Notes: generated from the sequence alone by a model not told the origin. 64,000 nucleotides of DNA from Moduliflexus sp964602655 (GCA_964602655.1 CAZRSF010000028.1:5290-69289), one strand, 5' to 3'. Positions 1 to 8,437 are shown, counted from the first letter of the stretch. A program made the numbers and translations.

Positions 1-150
1 CCCATGCACCGCCAGTTTGTCGAGCCGAGCAAACGCTATGCCGATGTCATCATTCATGGCAAAATCGAGCAGCATTCCACTGGCCTTGACTTGTTAGTGA
101 CGAAAATCAGAGCATTTCTGGCCGAATCTCATCAGGCCGATACCGTATGA
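1..150 (+). CDS. udk: uridine kinase, C-terminal fragment
   Basis: The first 49 codons of the window are open from base 1 to a TGA at 148-150. They read as the C-terminal tail of uridine kinase: the segment FVEPSKRYADVIIHG followed by a short helix is the usual end of this family (FVxPxKxxADxIIPxG). The enzyme phosphorylates uridine and cytidine with ATP or GTP in pyrimidine salvage. The N-terminal P-loop part lies upstream of the window. The stop codon overlaps the start of the next gene by 4 bases (ATGA), so the two are probably translationally coupled. The usual Pro after VII is His here. Confidence 0.8.
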   Translation, partial: PMHRQFVEPSKRYADVIIHGKIEQHSTGLDLLVTKIRAFLAESHQADTV

Positions 151-485
151 AACGACGATATATTTTTCTTCTCCTCGTTCTCGTCTGCGCTTTCGGTTCG
201 AATGGCTGCGTCAACGGCGCAAGTCAGGCCGATCCCTGGCTTGGCGGGGATAAATTGAAACATGCGGCGATCTCGGCTGGAATTGCGGCGGGTTCGACCC
301 TGTTCGCCAAAGAAGCGGAGGTGTCGGCCTCATCTGCGCCCATCATCGGGTTTTCGGCATCATTCGCTGTCGGGATCGGAAAAGAAACTTATGATCAGCA
401 GATCAGAAAAACGTTTTGGAGTTGGAAAGACCTCTGCTGGGATGCGCTGGGAAGCACGGTCGGAAGTCTGGCGGCTTCACGCTGA
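147..485 (+). CDS. YfiM/DUF2279-like small lipoprotein
   Basis: A 112-residue protein with a basic N-terminus, a hydrophobic stretch (residues 5-17) and a cysteine preceded by Ser-Asn-Gly at about residue 21, which looks like a lipoprotein signal. The mature part starts DPWLGGDKLKH and contains GIGKETYD and a final WDALGSTVGS helix. This pattern (a DK..H motif, two small-residue helices, GKExxD, and a D near the end) is that of the YfiM/DUF2279 predicted lipoproteins, whose function is not known. The two Gly/Ala/Ser-rich segments could associate with the membrane. The start overlaps the udk stop (ATGA), and a strong hairpin terminator follows directly, so this gene ends the operon. Confidence 0.7.
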   Translation: MKRRYIFLLLVLVCAFGSNGCVNGASQADPWLGGDKLKHAAISAGIAAGSTLFAKEAEVSASSAPIIGFSASFAVGIGKETYDQQIRKTFWSWKDLCWDALGSTVGSLAASR

Positions 486-489
486 GAGG

Positions 490-538
490 CTGCCAGAAGA
501 GATGGCGTTCTATTGATGAATGCCATCTCTTCTGGCAG
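490..538 (+). terminator. hairpin terminator after the YfiM-like gene
   Basis: A perfect 17-bp inverted repeat (490-506 with 522-538, 15-nt loop) begins 5 bases after the stop codon and is followed by a T-rich run (ttgttttccggtttgtttttt). It separates the udk operon from dnaJ. Confidence 0.85.
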
Positions 539-676
539 AAGTTGTTTTCCGGTTTGTTTTTTCATTTGACAAAATATCAGGCGATTCTTTTACGTCATCA
601 ATAGTGAAATCGCTGGAAATATCGAATAACAAACTGCAAGAGCGCACATTACCTCGTACCGGGGTTTATTGTATTT

Positions 677-1780
677 ATGGCAAAACGAGATTATTATGAC
701 GTGTTAGGCGTGCATCGCGACGCCACGAATGAAGAATTGAAAAAGTCGTACCGCAAGCTTGCTTTAGAGTTCCACCCGGATCGGAATCAGGGGAATAAAG
801 AGGCCGAAGAAAAATTCAAAGAAGCGGCAGAGGCGTATGAAGTTCTCTCAAATGCCGAAAAGCGCAACCTCTACGATCAGTTCGGGCATGAAGGCTTAAA
901 GAGCACGGGTTTCAGCGGATTCAGAGGGTTCGAAGATATTTTCAGCAGTTTTGGCGATATTTTCGGATTCGGCGATATTTTCGGCGCAGCCTCCGGACGG
1001 CGTTCTAACGGACCGCAGGCCGGCTCGGATTTACGCTACAATCTGCGAATCACCTTCAAAGAAGCGGTTTTCGGGATTGATAAAGAAATCGAAGTTGAAA
1101 AATTAGACACCTGCAAAATTTGCAACGGCGAAGGCGCGGAACCCGGCACGTCGCGCAAAACCTGCCCAACCTGCCAGGGACGCGGACAGGTCGCGCGGTC
1201 GCAGGGCTTTTTCACGGTCAGCACGACATGCAGCCGGTGTCGCGGCGAAGGCATGGTGATTGACACTCCCTGCCACGAATGTCACGGCGCGGGAAAGATT
1301 CGGAAACAAAAAAAGCTGTCGTTCAAAATTCCGGCAGGCGTGGACAGCGGTTCGCGGATTCGATTGCAGAGTGAAGGCGAAGGCGGCCTGCGCGGCGGCC
1401 CGCCCGGCGATTTGTACGTGTTTATTGATGTGCTGCCCGACGAAGTGTTTCAGCGTGAAGGAAACGATGTCTATTGCCAGACGGCGATTTCATTCACACA
1501 GGCCGCATTAGGCGCAGACATCGAAGTCCCCGGCCTTGAAAAACCGCAAACGCTCACGATTCCGCGCGGAACACAAACCGATAAGGTGTTCAAGATTCCG
1601 GATGCAGGCATTCCGTCGCTGCGCGGCTACGGGCGCGGCGATCAATACGTCAAGATCGTCGTGGAAACGCCGACCGATTTGAGCGAAGAAGAAGAACGAC
1701 TGTTGCGGGAATTTGCCGAGCGGCGCAGCGAAAAAATCGCCGCGAAAAAGAAAGGATTGTTTAACGGCTTATTTCATTGA
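677..1780 (+). CDS. dnaJ: DnaJ chaperone
   Basis: A 367-residue type I Hsp40. It starts MAKRDYYDVLGV with a J domain (about residues 4-68, HPD motif intact), then a Gly/Phe-rich linker containing repeated FGDIFGF units. The zinc-finger domain has four CxxCxGxG repeats between about residues 146 and 206 (CKICNGEG, CPTCQGRG, CSRCRGEG, CHECHGAG), followed by the two C-terminal substrate-binding barrels. Length and order match ordinary DnaJ, which stimulates the ATPase of DnaK and delivers unfolded substrates. It stands alone here, without dnaK or grpE. No clear Shine-Dalgarno precedes the ATG. A small G/C-rich palindromic repeat begins directly after the stop codon. Confidence 0.96.
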   Translation: MAKRDYYDVLGVHRDATNEELKKSYRKLALEFHPDRNQGNKEAEEKFKEAAEAYEVLSNAEKRNLYDQFGHEGLKSTGFSGFRGFEDIFSSFGDIFGFGDIFGAASGRRSNGPQAGSDLRYNLRITFKEAVFGIDKEIEVEKLDTCKICNGEGAEPGTSRKTCPTCQGRGQVARSQGFFTVSTTCSRCRGEGMVIDTPCHECHGAGKIRKQKKLSFKIPAGVDSGSRIRLQSEGEGGLRGGPPGDLYVFIDVLPDEVFQREGNDVYCQTAISFTQAALGADIEVPGLEKPQTLTIPRGTQTDKVFKIPDAGIPSLRGYGRGDQYVKIVVETPTDLSEEEERLLREFAERRSEKIAAKKKGLFNGLFH

Positions 1781-1809
1781 TTCCCCTCTTGGGAGGGGAA
1801 GGGGTGGGT
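1781..1809. repeat. dispersed repeat family A (CCCTC-CTGGGAGGGG), copy 1
   Basis: The sequence begins one base after the dnaJ stop. It has a short palindromic core (cccctcttgggagggg) and the tail aaggggtgggt. Related copies lie at 3854-3885, 3909-3940 (inverted) and 5535-5565. Confidence 0.75.
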
Positions 1810-1839
1810 AACGCCGTGTTTCGATCATCTCTATTACAT

Positions 1840-1872
1840 AGCTGTCAGACACCTTCAAGGAGTCTGACAGCT
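1840..1872. terminator. hairpin between dnaJ and the HD hydrolase
   Basis: An 11-bp inverted repeat (1840-1850 with 1862-1872) lies between two convergent genes, and its distal arm overlaps the stop codon of the minus-strand gene. It probably terminates transcription from both sides. A similar GTCAGAC-containing palindrome covers the 3' end of the sigma-factor gene at 52472-52502. Confidence 0.6.
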
Positions 1873-2449
1873 ATTCGTTTGTCTCCGTTTCATTTTCCAA
1901 CGCCGCCTTGACCTGCCGACAAATGTCGTCGAAATAGCGTTCCATCGGTTCATGCGTTCCCCGCATACCCGCGATCACTTGTTCCGCCCACAATACATAC
2001 TCTTTCCGCCGTTGCAGCGACCACCCTTTCGGCGGCGCGGCAATCATATCCCGCACGTTGCTGATTTTATCCGCAAGCTTGATCTGTCTGGCCTGAGACG
2101 AGGCGCGTGGCGCGTGTTCGATTTGTAGGCGTTTGCGCTCCTCTTTCGGCAAGCGCTTGTCATCGGTCACTTCTTCGACAATGCCGAGAATCCGGTGTCC
2201 GAACGCTTCTTCAAGCTCCTCCGGCGTGGTCGTTGTGTCTTCAATCGTATCGTGCAATACTCCGGCAGCCAGCGTGTCGGCATCTTCGATCTGCCCGATA
2301 TTCCAGAGAATGTCGGCCACATCTATCAGATGATTGATATACGGAATCGCCAGCCCCCCTTTGCGGTGCTGGTGTTGATGTTTGTGCGCGGCGAATTTGA
2401 GCGCCTTCAGCAGTACGCCGATTGAAGGAATGTCAGAGTGCGTGTTCAT
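1871..2449 (-). CDS. MESH1-type (p)ppGpp 3'-pyrophosphohydrolase (small alarmone hydrolase)
   Basis: A 192-residue single HD domain. The metal-binding residues are visible as H40 (INHLIDVADIL), H66-D67 (GVLHDTIEDT) and a later Asp in KLADKISNVRD. The run VEEVTDDKRLPKEERK and the end motif YVLWAEQVI are characteristic of the stand-alone RelA/SpoT-type hydrolases (MESH1/HDDC3 family) rather than of full-length Rel proteins. There is no synthetase, TGS or ACT domain. The family removes the 3' diphosphate of ppGpp (animal MESH1 also accepts NADPH), so this protein probably lowers stringent-response signal or cleans up an alarmone-like nucleotide. It is transcribed alone on the minus strand. Confidence 0.85.
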   Translation of the reverse strand: MNTHSDIPSIGVLLKALKFAAHKHQHQHRKGGLAIPYINHLIDVADILWNIGQIEDADTLAAGVLHDTIEDTTTTPEELEEAFGHRILGIVEEVTDDKRLPKEERKRLQIEHAPRASSQARQIKLADKISNVRDMIAAPPKGWSLQRRKEYVLWAEQVIAGMRGTHEPMERYFDDICRQVKAALENETETNE

Positions 2450-2466
2450 GGGTATTCAAGGAAGCC

Positions 2467-2494
2467 GTAGGGACGTTCGATTGAACGTCCTTAC
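2467..2494. terminator. hairpin over the 3' end of the REC-PAS-GAF gene
   Basis: An inverted repeat (gtagggacgttc, short loop, gaacgtccttac) overlaps the stop codon of the minus-strand gene ending at 2491. No convincing T-run is present, so it may be a dispersed hairpin that doubles as an end signal. Confidence 0.45.
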
Positions 2495-3810
2495 ACGTCC
2501 CGCTGATGCAATTCCTGATACAAATTCGCGTGTTCGATGGCAATTGAGGCGTACATGGAAATCGAGGAGAGCAGATACATGTTGTCCTCGTTAAATGGCT
2601 CGTCCTGGCTGTGATTGATGACCTGAATCACGCCGATGACCTCGTTGCGGATTTTGAGTGGCACGCAAATCATGGACTGCGTTCTGAAGCCGGTGCTTTC
2701 GTCAATCGAACGGTCAAAGCGCGGATCGGCATAGACATCGGGCAGCAGCAGTTGCTTGCCGGTTTTGGCGACCCAGCCGACGATGCCTTTCCCGGCGGCA
2801 AGGCGTTTATGCCTGATTGATGGCCCGGCCATGCCGAGCGCCACTTCGAAAATCAAATCTTTCGTCCCTTTTTCCACTAAGAGCAGCGAGACGGCTTCGA
2901 CGCCCATGATTTTTTGAATCTGCCCCATGACGATATGCAGCACTTCATTGAAATCGAGGGTCGAGGTCAAAACGCGCCCCACATCGTTCAGCAGCGTCAG
3001 TTCGCGAATCCGGTTGGTCAGATAACTGACATCCTGGAAAATCATCAATGCGCCGGTATATTTCCGTTCGTCGGACATGACATTGGAGAAATTGAAGTCC
3101 AGCGTCTTTTTCTCTTGCAGAATGGTCATTTCAATATTGATCGGTTTTTTGGAGGTTTTCAGCCGGTGCAAAATTTCCTGAAATTGTCCGTCATACCGCT
3201 TGCCGAGGACATCGGAGACATCGTGACCGATAATCTGCATCTCTTCCTTGCCGATCATCCGTCTCGCCGCCGGATTCAGATAGACGACCGTATCCGTCTC
3301 ATTCATTTCCAGAATGCCGTCGCCGACGTTATGCAGAATTGTTTCGAAATGTTTGCGTTCGCTGAGCAGTTCCTCGACGACCACGCGCGGCGAACGGCCT
3401 TCGAACCCGAATGTGCGATTTTCAAGCGTCGCGATGGGGAAATTACTCTCAAGTAATCGCAGGCAGCGCAGCAGATTATTGGCGACATCCATGATATAGC
3501 CTTTGGCGATATACATATCCGCGTCGGCTTCGATAATATCGTATGTTTCGGCAGCGGTGAGCGGCGACAGCACGATCACCTTGATGCCGAAAAATTCAGG
3601 CTGCGTTTTGAGGTACCGGCATAAGCGCACGCCGTCAATGCCCGGCATGAACAAATCAATCACCGCGAATTCAGGCAGGTGCGCGCGAATCGTTTCCAGC
3701 CCCTCGATGCCATTATACGCTTTGAAAACGACATACCCTTCCCGGCTGACAATTTCGGCTAACGCCTTACTCGACGCTTGATCGTTATCAATAATCACGA
3801 GCTTTTTCAT
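2491..3810 (-). CDS. response regulator with REC, PAS and GAF domains
   Basis: A 439-residue soluble protein. The REC domain (residues 1-120) has the acidic pair at positions 8 and 10 and the phospho-acceptor D52 in VIDLFMPG. A PAS domain (about 150-265: FETILHNVGDGILEMNETD, then NPAARRMIG) and a GAF domain (about 280-425: LLNDVGRVLTSTLDFNEVL, then GKGIVGWVAKTGK and SMICVPL) follow. No kinase, cyclase, GGDEF or DNA-binding output is present, so it may act through protein contacts as a receiver and sensor adaptor for a separate kinase. A good AAGGAAG ribosome-binding site precedes the start. The next minus-strand gene upstream (Ycf46-like) is separated from it by an inverted pair of family A repeats. 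Confidence 0.85.
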   Translation of the reverse strand: MKKLVIIDNDQASSKALAEIVSREGYVVFKAYNGIEGLETIRAHLPEFAVIDLFMPGIDGVRLCRYLKTQPEFFGIKVIVLSPLTAAETYDIIEADADMYIAKGYIMDVANNLLRCLRLLESNFPIATLENRTFGFEGRSPRVVVEELLSERKHFETILHNVGDGILEMNETDTVVYLNPAARRMIGKEEMQIIGHDVSDVLGKRYDGQFQEILHRLKTSKKPINIEMTILQEKKTLDFNFSNVMSDERKYTGALMIFQDVSYLTNRIRELTLLNDVGRVLTSTLDFNEVLHIVMGQIQKIMGVEAVSLLLVEKGTKDLIFEVALGMAGPSIRHKRLAAGKGIVGWVAKTGKQLLLPDVYADPRFDRSIDESTGFRTQSMICVPLKIRNEVIGVIQVINHSQDEPFNEDNMYLLSSISMYASIAIEHANLYQELHQRDV

Positions 3811-3853
3811 ACATGCTTCCTTTGTTTACCTGATGTTACGCAGCGTTTCCGAG

Positions 3854-3940
3854 ATTCCCCTCCTGGGAGGGGCAAGGGGTGGGTGTCGTCATGGGCGGCA
3901 TTCCCGTCAACCCACCCCCAACCCCTCCCAGGAGGGGATT
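3854..3940. repeat. inverted pair of family A repeats
   Basis: Two copies of the attcccctcctgggagggg element face each other (3854-3885 and 3909-3940) with a 23-bp centre, forming a long G/C-rich palindrome between two minus-strand genes. Confidence 0.75.
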
Positions 3941-3994
3941 TCACGGTCATCGTTTCGAACCTGGTGCGTAACATCAGGTTACATCCGATCCGGA

Positions 3995-5521
3995 TCACGC
4001 CGACGCCCGTCGCGCGCGGGTTTCCGCCCATCTGCGCAACGCGGTGATATGTTCCGCCATAGTCTGCGACAGCGGAACCGTTTCCCGCAAACTGCGCGTG
4101 ACATCCTCGGTCGTCAATGGCCGACCATGTTCGAACGCATCGAATAACGCCGAAATAATGACCTGTTCGATTTCCGCCCCGCTGAAGCCGTCCGACGCCT
4201 GTTGCAGCAGGTCTATATCGAAATGTTGCGGCGAACGATGGCGTTTTTCGAAATGAATGCTGAAAATTTCCTGCCGTTCTTGCGCTCCGGGCAAATCCAC
4301 GAAAAAGATTTCATCGAAACGCCCTTTTCGCAGCAATTCCGGCGGCAGCAGCGAAATATCGTTCGCGGTCGCAATCACGAATACCGATTTTTCTTTTTCT
4401 TGCAGCCAGGTGAGAAACGTGCCGAAGACGCGGGCTGCCGTGCCGGCGTCGCTGTAATGCGAACTGGCGGAACCCGACAGACCTTTTTCGATTTCATCAA
4501 TCCAGAGAATACAGGGCGCGATGGATTCCGCCAATTTAATCGCTTTGCGCACATTTTCTTCCGACGAACCAACCAGACCGCTGAACACTTTGCCCAAATC
4601 CAGCCGCAGCAATGGCACATTCCACTGCGACGCGACCGCTTTGGCCGTCAATGATTTGCCGCAGCCCTGCACGCCGACCAACAGCAGCCCTTTCGGCACG
4701 GGCAGTCCGAATTTGCGGGCGTCTTCGGTGAAGGCCACATCGCGTTTCGCCAGCCAGCGTTTCAGCGCCGCCACGCCGCCGATTTCCGCGAACGTCTCGT
4801 CCGGCGCAAAATATTCGAGGATGCCGGACTTGCGGATAATCTGCTTCTTTTCCGCCAAAATCATCGGGATCGCGCCCTCGCCGATTTTCTGCTGCGCGAA
4901 AAACGCTTTGCTCAACGCACTCTGCATTTCATTCAACGTCAGGCCTTGCGAGGCTTTGAGCAGGCGTTCGCGCTGTTCTTTCTTCAGCCGGGTGGCTTTG
5001 GCGGGCTGACGTTCTTCGATAAAACGATCCAACGTGCGGCCTAATTCGTCCAATGTCGGCAAATCCACGTCGAAGACGACGATTTCTTTCGAGATTTCAT
5101 CCGGCAGCGTCAGAATCGGCGACAGCAGAATCAGCGTTTTTCCGCTCTGCGCCAATGCCCGCGCCGCGTCGCGCAGCCGTCGCGTCACTTGATGATTCGT
5201 CAAAAACGGGTGAAAATCGAGCAACACGAACATCGCCTTCTCTTTGGCGCTGATAATATGATTCAACACCTGCATCGGGTCTGTCAAGGAGCGATCCGCC
5301 TCGCCAAGCGCGATATTTTTCAAGCCGGACGTTTCCGTCCAGACGCAGAGTTTTTTGCGCTGATCATCCCCTACCGCAATCTGTTCCAGGGCATGAAGCA
5401 CCCGTTCTTCTTCCCATGACACAAGATACAACAGCGGATATCCGGCCTGAATGTGCAAGGCGATCTCCTGCATCACGGCTGAAACCGACGATGTGTCATT
5501 GTCCTGTTTACGCATTGCCAT
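3995..5521 (-). CDS. Ycf46-like AAA+ ATPase
   Basis: A 508-residue protein. The N-terminal half (about 1-240) is the family's non-ATPase region. The C-terminal half is an AAA+ module with Walker A GVQGCGKS (residues 283-290, Lys289), Walker B ILWIDEIEKG (about 340), a sensor-1 Asn in ATAND and a double-Arg segment in RKGRFDEIFF. A typical AAA lid helix (DGFSGAEIEQ) lies near 450. This is the order and length of Ycf46, a plastid- and cyanobacteria-related ATPase implicated in carbon or photosynthesis regulation in cyanobacteria. Its role in other bacteria is not established. AAGGA lies just before the start. A TTGACA promoter is visible about 90 bases upstream of the start. Confidence 0.85.
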   Translation of the reverse strand: MAMRKQDNDTSSVSAVMQEIALHIQAGYPLLYLVSWEEERVLHALEQIAVGDDQRKKLCVWTETSGLKNIALGEADRSLTDPMQVLNHIISAKEKAMFVLLDFHPFLTNHQVTRRLRDAARALAQSGKTLILLSPILTLPDEISKEIVVFDVDLPTLDELGRTLDRFIEERQPAKATRLKKEQRERLLKASQGLTLNEMQSALSKAFFAQQKIGEGAIPMILAEKKQIIRKSGILEYFAPDETFAEIGGVAALKRWLAKRDVAFTEDARKFGLPVPKGLLLVGVQGCGKSLTAKAVASQWNVPLLRLDLGKVFSGLVGSSEENVRKAIKLAESIAPCILWIDEIEKGLSGSASSHYSDAGTAARVFGTFLTWLQEKEKSVFVIATANDISLLPPELLRKGRFDEIFFVDLPGAQERQEIFSIHFEKRHRSPQHFDIDLLQQASDGFSGAEIEQVIISALFDAFEHGRPLTTEDVTRSLRETVPLSQTMAEHITALRRWAETRARRASA

Positions 5522-5534
5522 CTGCTTATCCTTA

Positions 5535-5565
5535 ATTCCCCTCCTGGGAGGGGTGAGGGGTGGGT
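5535..5565. repeat. dispersed repeat family A, copy 4
   Basis: The sequence attcccctcctgggagggg with the tail tgaggggtgggt lies in the 5' leader of the Ycf46-like gene, between its promoter and its ribosome-binding site. Confidence 0.75.
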
Positions 5566-5590
5566 CAATTTTTGTTTCCGCTTCTCTTTT

Positions 5591-5619
5591 TTCTATCGAA
5601 CGATTTTTATTTTTGTCAA
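5591..5619 (-). promoter_or_regulatory. candidate sigma70 promoter of the Ycf46-like gene
   Basis: Read on the minus strand: TTGACA (5619-5614), a 17-bp spacer, then ATAGAA (5596-5591). The start codon is at 5521. Confidence 0.55.
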
Positions 5620-5982
5620 GAAAACTTTTTGCGGTTTTGCAGCGTGAACAACCCCTGATTCTCCATGCGCGAACGCGCCGCTGCTGTCAAGAAAAAGAAC
5701 GCGGAATCGAAACGCGCGGCCTTCGCGATTCGATGGCTTAGTGCTTGATCACGTACGCGTATCAGCAGCAAAAATGGCAATTGCCGGGGTTTGCGGCTAC
5801 GAGGCTTGCGCGATTCATGCCTGGTTCGTGGATCAGTGGATCATTGGTACGCGCATGAACGCACGAACGATGCGCGGGAAGAGCAGGCGAAAGCATTCCC
5901 AGGGGTTGAAACCCCCGTCTGTATTCCGCCGCCCTTCCAGGGCGAACAGCGGCGACGTCCCGGTAGGGACGTTTGCGAATAG
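5620..5982. other. intergenic stretch without a recognisable gene
   Basis: No coding region with family resemblance was found between the Ycf46-like promoter and the PIG-L terminator. The stretch holds part of a dispersed element at 5897-5945 (ggggttgaaaccccc, gtctgtattccg, then a gcccttccagggc hairpin), related to the composite elements at 24902-25087 and 55573-55671. It also holds a second small hairpin, acgtcccggtagggacgt (5955-5972). Confidence 0.5.
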
Positions 5983-6002
5983 CCCGCCGATTTATCGGCG
6001 GG
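5983..6002. terminator. hairpin terminator after the PIG-L gene
   Basis: The inverted repeat cccgccgatttatcggcggg ends two bases before the stop codon of the minus-strand deacetylase gene. It forms a 9-bp stem immediately downstream of that gene. Confidence 0.6.
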
Positions 6003-6003
6003 A

Positions 6004-6843
6004 TTACGCCAGATTTTTTGCGACGTCGGCGCGGAAAGCGTCAATCAGCCCGGTGACGTAGTCCGCGAGGCCGAGCGCGTCGTCGCGCAACAGCGGCGTC
6101 AGGTCGAGCGCGTAGGTCGCGCTGTCCAGCGCATCGGTGGCATGAGATTCGAAATAGGTGGCGTTGGCGCGGCGGCGTCCCATCGTGGCGAGATCGTAGC
6201 GTTTCCCGCCCGCAATCTGCGAATCGAACACGCCGAGCAGCGCGGCGCTCAGGCTGTCGCGCCCGCTTACATCCAACAGCGTCTTGCGGTCGTCCGGCAG
6301 CCAGTCCAGATCGCGCCAGACTTCGCAGCCGTACAACTTTTGCGGACGCTCGGCGGCGGGCAGGCTGCGAATCGCCGTCAACACCGCCCGTAGCACGGCG
6401 ATATGCGTCGGGTGTTTATCCGCCGGATTATGCGTATAGACGACGTCCGGGTGCGCGGCGCGGAGAATCGCGACGAGATCGTCATGCGGCGGCGCGGCTT
6501 GCGGGTCTTTCATCACGCCGCTGGGATAATCGAGTTGCAGCATCGCGGCGTATTTGCCGATCATTGCGGCGGTGCGCTGCTCATAGCGCCGGACGCGCTG
6601 CATCTGTTCGTCGGCATACGCGGCATAAACGCCGGCGCGCGGACTCCCTGCGCCGTTGGTGCAAACCACGCCGGTAAAGCCCTTGCCCGGAATTTCATAG
6701 CATTGCAAAATGCCGTGAATCGCCATGATTTCAAGATCGTCCTGATGCGCGCTGACGCCGAGATGCGTCGTCCGCGCCAACGCCTGCGCGGCGTTCGCGC
6801 CGTCAGGAATAAAAATGTCGGCGGTCGAATTGTGAAGTTTCAT
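6004..6843 (-). CDS. PIG-L/LmbE family deacetylase
   Basis: A 279-residue protein of the PIG-L fold (zinc-dependent N-acetylglucosaminyl deacetylases such as MshB and BshB). The metal motif is AHQDDLE at residues 32-38 (the usual AHPDDE with Gln for Pro and one extra residue), and the third ligand region is HNPADKHPTH near residue 140. The substrate is probably an N-acetylated amino sugar or a conjugate of one; this is inferred from the neighbouring ROK-like kinase, hexosaminidase and epimerase genes. A perfect palindromic repeat (6855-6927) lies just upstream, so it is unclear whether this gene shares the kinase promoter. No good ribosome-binding site is visible before the ATG. Confidence 0.8.
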   Translation of the reverse strand: MKLHNSTADIFIPDGANAAQALARTTHLGVSAHQDDLEIMAIHGILQCYEIPGKGFTGVVCTNGAGSPRAGVYAAYADEQMQRVRRYEQRTAAMIGKYAAMLQLDYPSGVMKDPQAAPPHDDLVAILRAAHPDVVYTHNPADKHPTHIAVLRAVLTAIRSLPAAERPQKLYGCEVWRDLDWLPDDRKTLLDVSGRDSLSAALLGVFDSQIAGGKRYDLATMGRRRANATYFESHATDALDSATYALDLTPLLRDDALGLADYVTGLIDAFRADVAKNLA

Positions 6844-6854
6844 AATTAGAGAAT

Positions 6855-6927
6855 GTCATTGCGAGGAGCGCCAGCGACGAAGCAATCTCGTCGGGATTGC
6901 TTCGTCGCTGGCGCTCCTCGCAATGAC
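6855..6927. repeat. dispersed palindrome family B (GTCATTGCGAGGAGC), perfect paired copy
   Basis: Two 33-bp arms (6855-6887 and 6895-6927) are exact reverse complements around a 7-base loop. Related copies lie at 10284-10316, 10351-10385, 27744-27824 and 28027-28107. Confidence 0.9.
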
Positions 6928-6971
6928 ACCTATTATTTTTCTCCGTCCCCTGTGGTAATCTTTCCTCTTCG

Positions 6972-8378
6972 TTATTTTATTTCCGGTAAACTGGCGGCGG
7001 CGACCGATTGGCCGACGCGGCGGCTTTTTTCGTCCGGGACATACAGCGTGATCCGTTCTGCGTCTTGCGGGAATTCCTGCGCAAAGACCTCTTTCGCCTT
7101 TTCCAGAATGATTTCCCCGCCGCGCCCGGACGTGACGCGCCCTAAAATCAACACGTTCTCGTAGGCGTAATACTCGGCGTAATGCGGCAGCGTGTAGCCG
7201 AGATAGACGCCGATGGTTTCGAATATTTTCTCCGCCGCCGGGTCGCCCGCATTCGCTTTTTCCTGCACGATTTTGAGGCGTTCCGGCAGCAGCATCTCCG
7301 TCGGGAACGTGATGCCGGCGGCGGGCGCGAGCTTGTTGACCGCCTGCTGCGAAAAATAGAGCGCACCCACGCCGCGATCTCCCGACCATTCGTCAGCGGC
7401 GGCCTGTTCGTTGAAATCCACCGGCGCAAAGGCCAATTCATTCAAATAGCCGGGAATGCTACCGACCGGATCGAGATAACCGGTCGCCTCGCTCGACCCC
7501 ATCGCAATGCCGAGCATCGCATTCTTTTTCAGCGACATCGCCCCGGCGAGCGCAGTCACGTCGCCATCGTTAATCACGACGAGCGGCACGCCCCATTCTT
7601 TCTGCAAATTCAGGAACATCGGCTTGATCACCTTGTCGAATTGCTCCGGCGGCACGGAACGGAACAGCGACGCGACTTTGGGGCAATTGTCCACGAAAAT
7701 GCCCGCCGAACTCCCGCCAATCGCGTCCACGCGCGGCATTTTCGAGGCCGCGAGCTTGAAGCCGTCGGCGATATGCCGATAGTGATAATTCGGATCGCTC
7801 TGCGCGACCGGGTGCCAGGGAATTTCGTCGCTGAACACCGCTTCGCCGTCAATCACGGCGGAAAGCTTATAATCGCTCGCGCCAAGGTCGAAACCGATGC
7901 GGCAGCCGTCGAGATGACCGCCAATCGAGGAGGTCAATTCTTTCGCCTCCGGCATGTCGGCGGGGGCGACAAGCGCGACCGCAAACGGCTGATCGTAGGA
8001 ACGCTGCATCAACTGCGCGTCGAACTCCCGCGCGCCGCCCCGCGAATAACGCTGCCGAATGTCGCGGCAGAACTGCTCCGCCCCGCTGAGATACAATTTC
8101 CAGCCCCCTTTGGCCCAGAGCAAAAATTTGATATGCCGATCCACAAAACGCAGCGTGTCGGCGTCATGCGCTGATCCCGGCGCGAAAATCGCGACATCGG
8201 CGCGATAGACAAGCCCGTTTTCCCGCTCAAGCGCAATGCGCAGCGTCGTCGCGTCGGCTGATGCCGCGACCGCCGCCCGATAACTTCGATTCGCCAAGAT
8301 CGCCGGAATAAAGCCAGTATCCAATGGGGCGTGAATGCGTGGATAGACGTGTAATAATGATGTGGTTGGCATTGTCAT
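6972..8378 (-). CDS. ROK-like sugar kinase / ASKHA protein
   Basis: A 468-residue protein. About 155 N-terminal residues precede an actin-like ATPase core that begins GFDLGASDYKLSAVIDG (phosphate-1 loop). The core continues with GSSAGIFVDNC and GVPLVVINDGDVTALAG, the ROK-type catalytic region with its Asp, and AMGSSEATGYLD. The ROK zinc motif CxCGxxGCxE is not seen. It probably phosphorylates a hexose or amino sugar released by the GH20 enzyme encoded divergently. CAGGAGA sits 6 bases before the ATG. Its promoter (TTGACA at 8508-8503) carries a GAACGTTC palindrome 4 nt downstream, shared with the hexosaminidase and LacI genes. Confidence 0.75.
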   Translation of the reverse strand: MTMPTTSLLHVYPRIHAPLDTGFIPAILANRSYRAAVAASADATTLRIALERENGLVYRADVAIFAPGSAHDADTLRFVDRHIKFLLWAKGGWKLYLSGAEQFCRDIRQRYSRGGAREFDAQLMQRSYDQPFAVALVAPADMPEAKELTSSIGGHLDGCRIGFDLGASDYKLSAVIDGEAVFSDEIPWHPVAQSDPNYHYRHIADGFKLAASKMPRVDAIGGSSAGIFVDNCPKVASLFRSVPPEQFDKVIKPMFLNLQKEWGVPLVVINDGDVTALAGAMSLKKNAMLGIAMGSSEATGYLDPVGSIPGYLNELAFAPVDFNEQAAADEWSGDRGVGALYFSQQAVNKLAPAAGITFPTEMLLPERLKIVQEKANAGDPAAEKIFETIGVYLGYTLPHYAEYYAYENVLILGRVTSGRGGEIILEKAKEVFAQEFPQDAERITLYVPDEKSRRVGQSVAAASLPEIK

Positions 8379-8404
8379 GATTCTCCTGTTGCAATATCAT
8401 TTTT

Positions 8405-8437
8405 AGCCCTGACAGGGTTTAAAACCCTGTCAGGGCT
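8405..8437. repeat. dispersed hairpin family D (agccctg-cagggttt), copy 1
   Basis: The hairpin agccctgacagggttt / aaaccctgtcagggct has no T-run. Relatives lie at 53794-53826, 57515-57547, 58861-58892 and 60033-60065, always between genes. Confidence 0.75.

Noticed and set aside
7182..8174. 330-codon plus-strand frame
   Set aside because: It is antisense to the ROK-like kinase, has no family pattern, and is rich in Arg/His as expected for the complement of a real gene.
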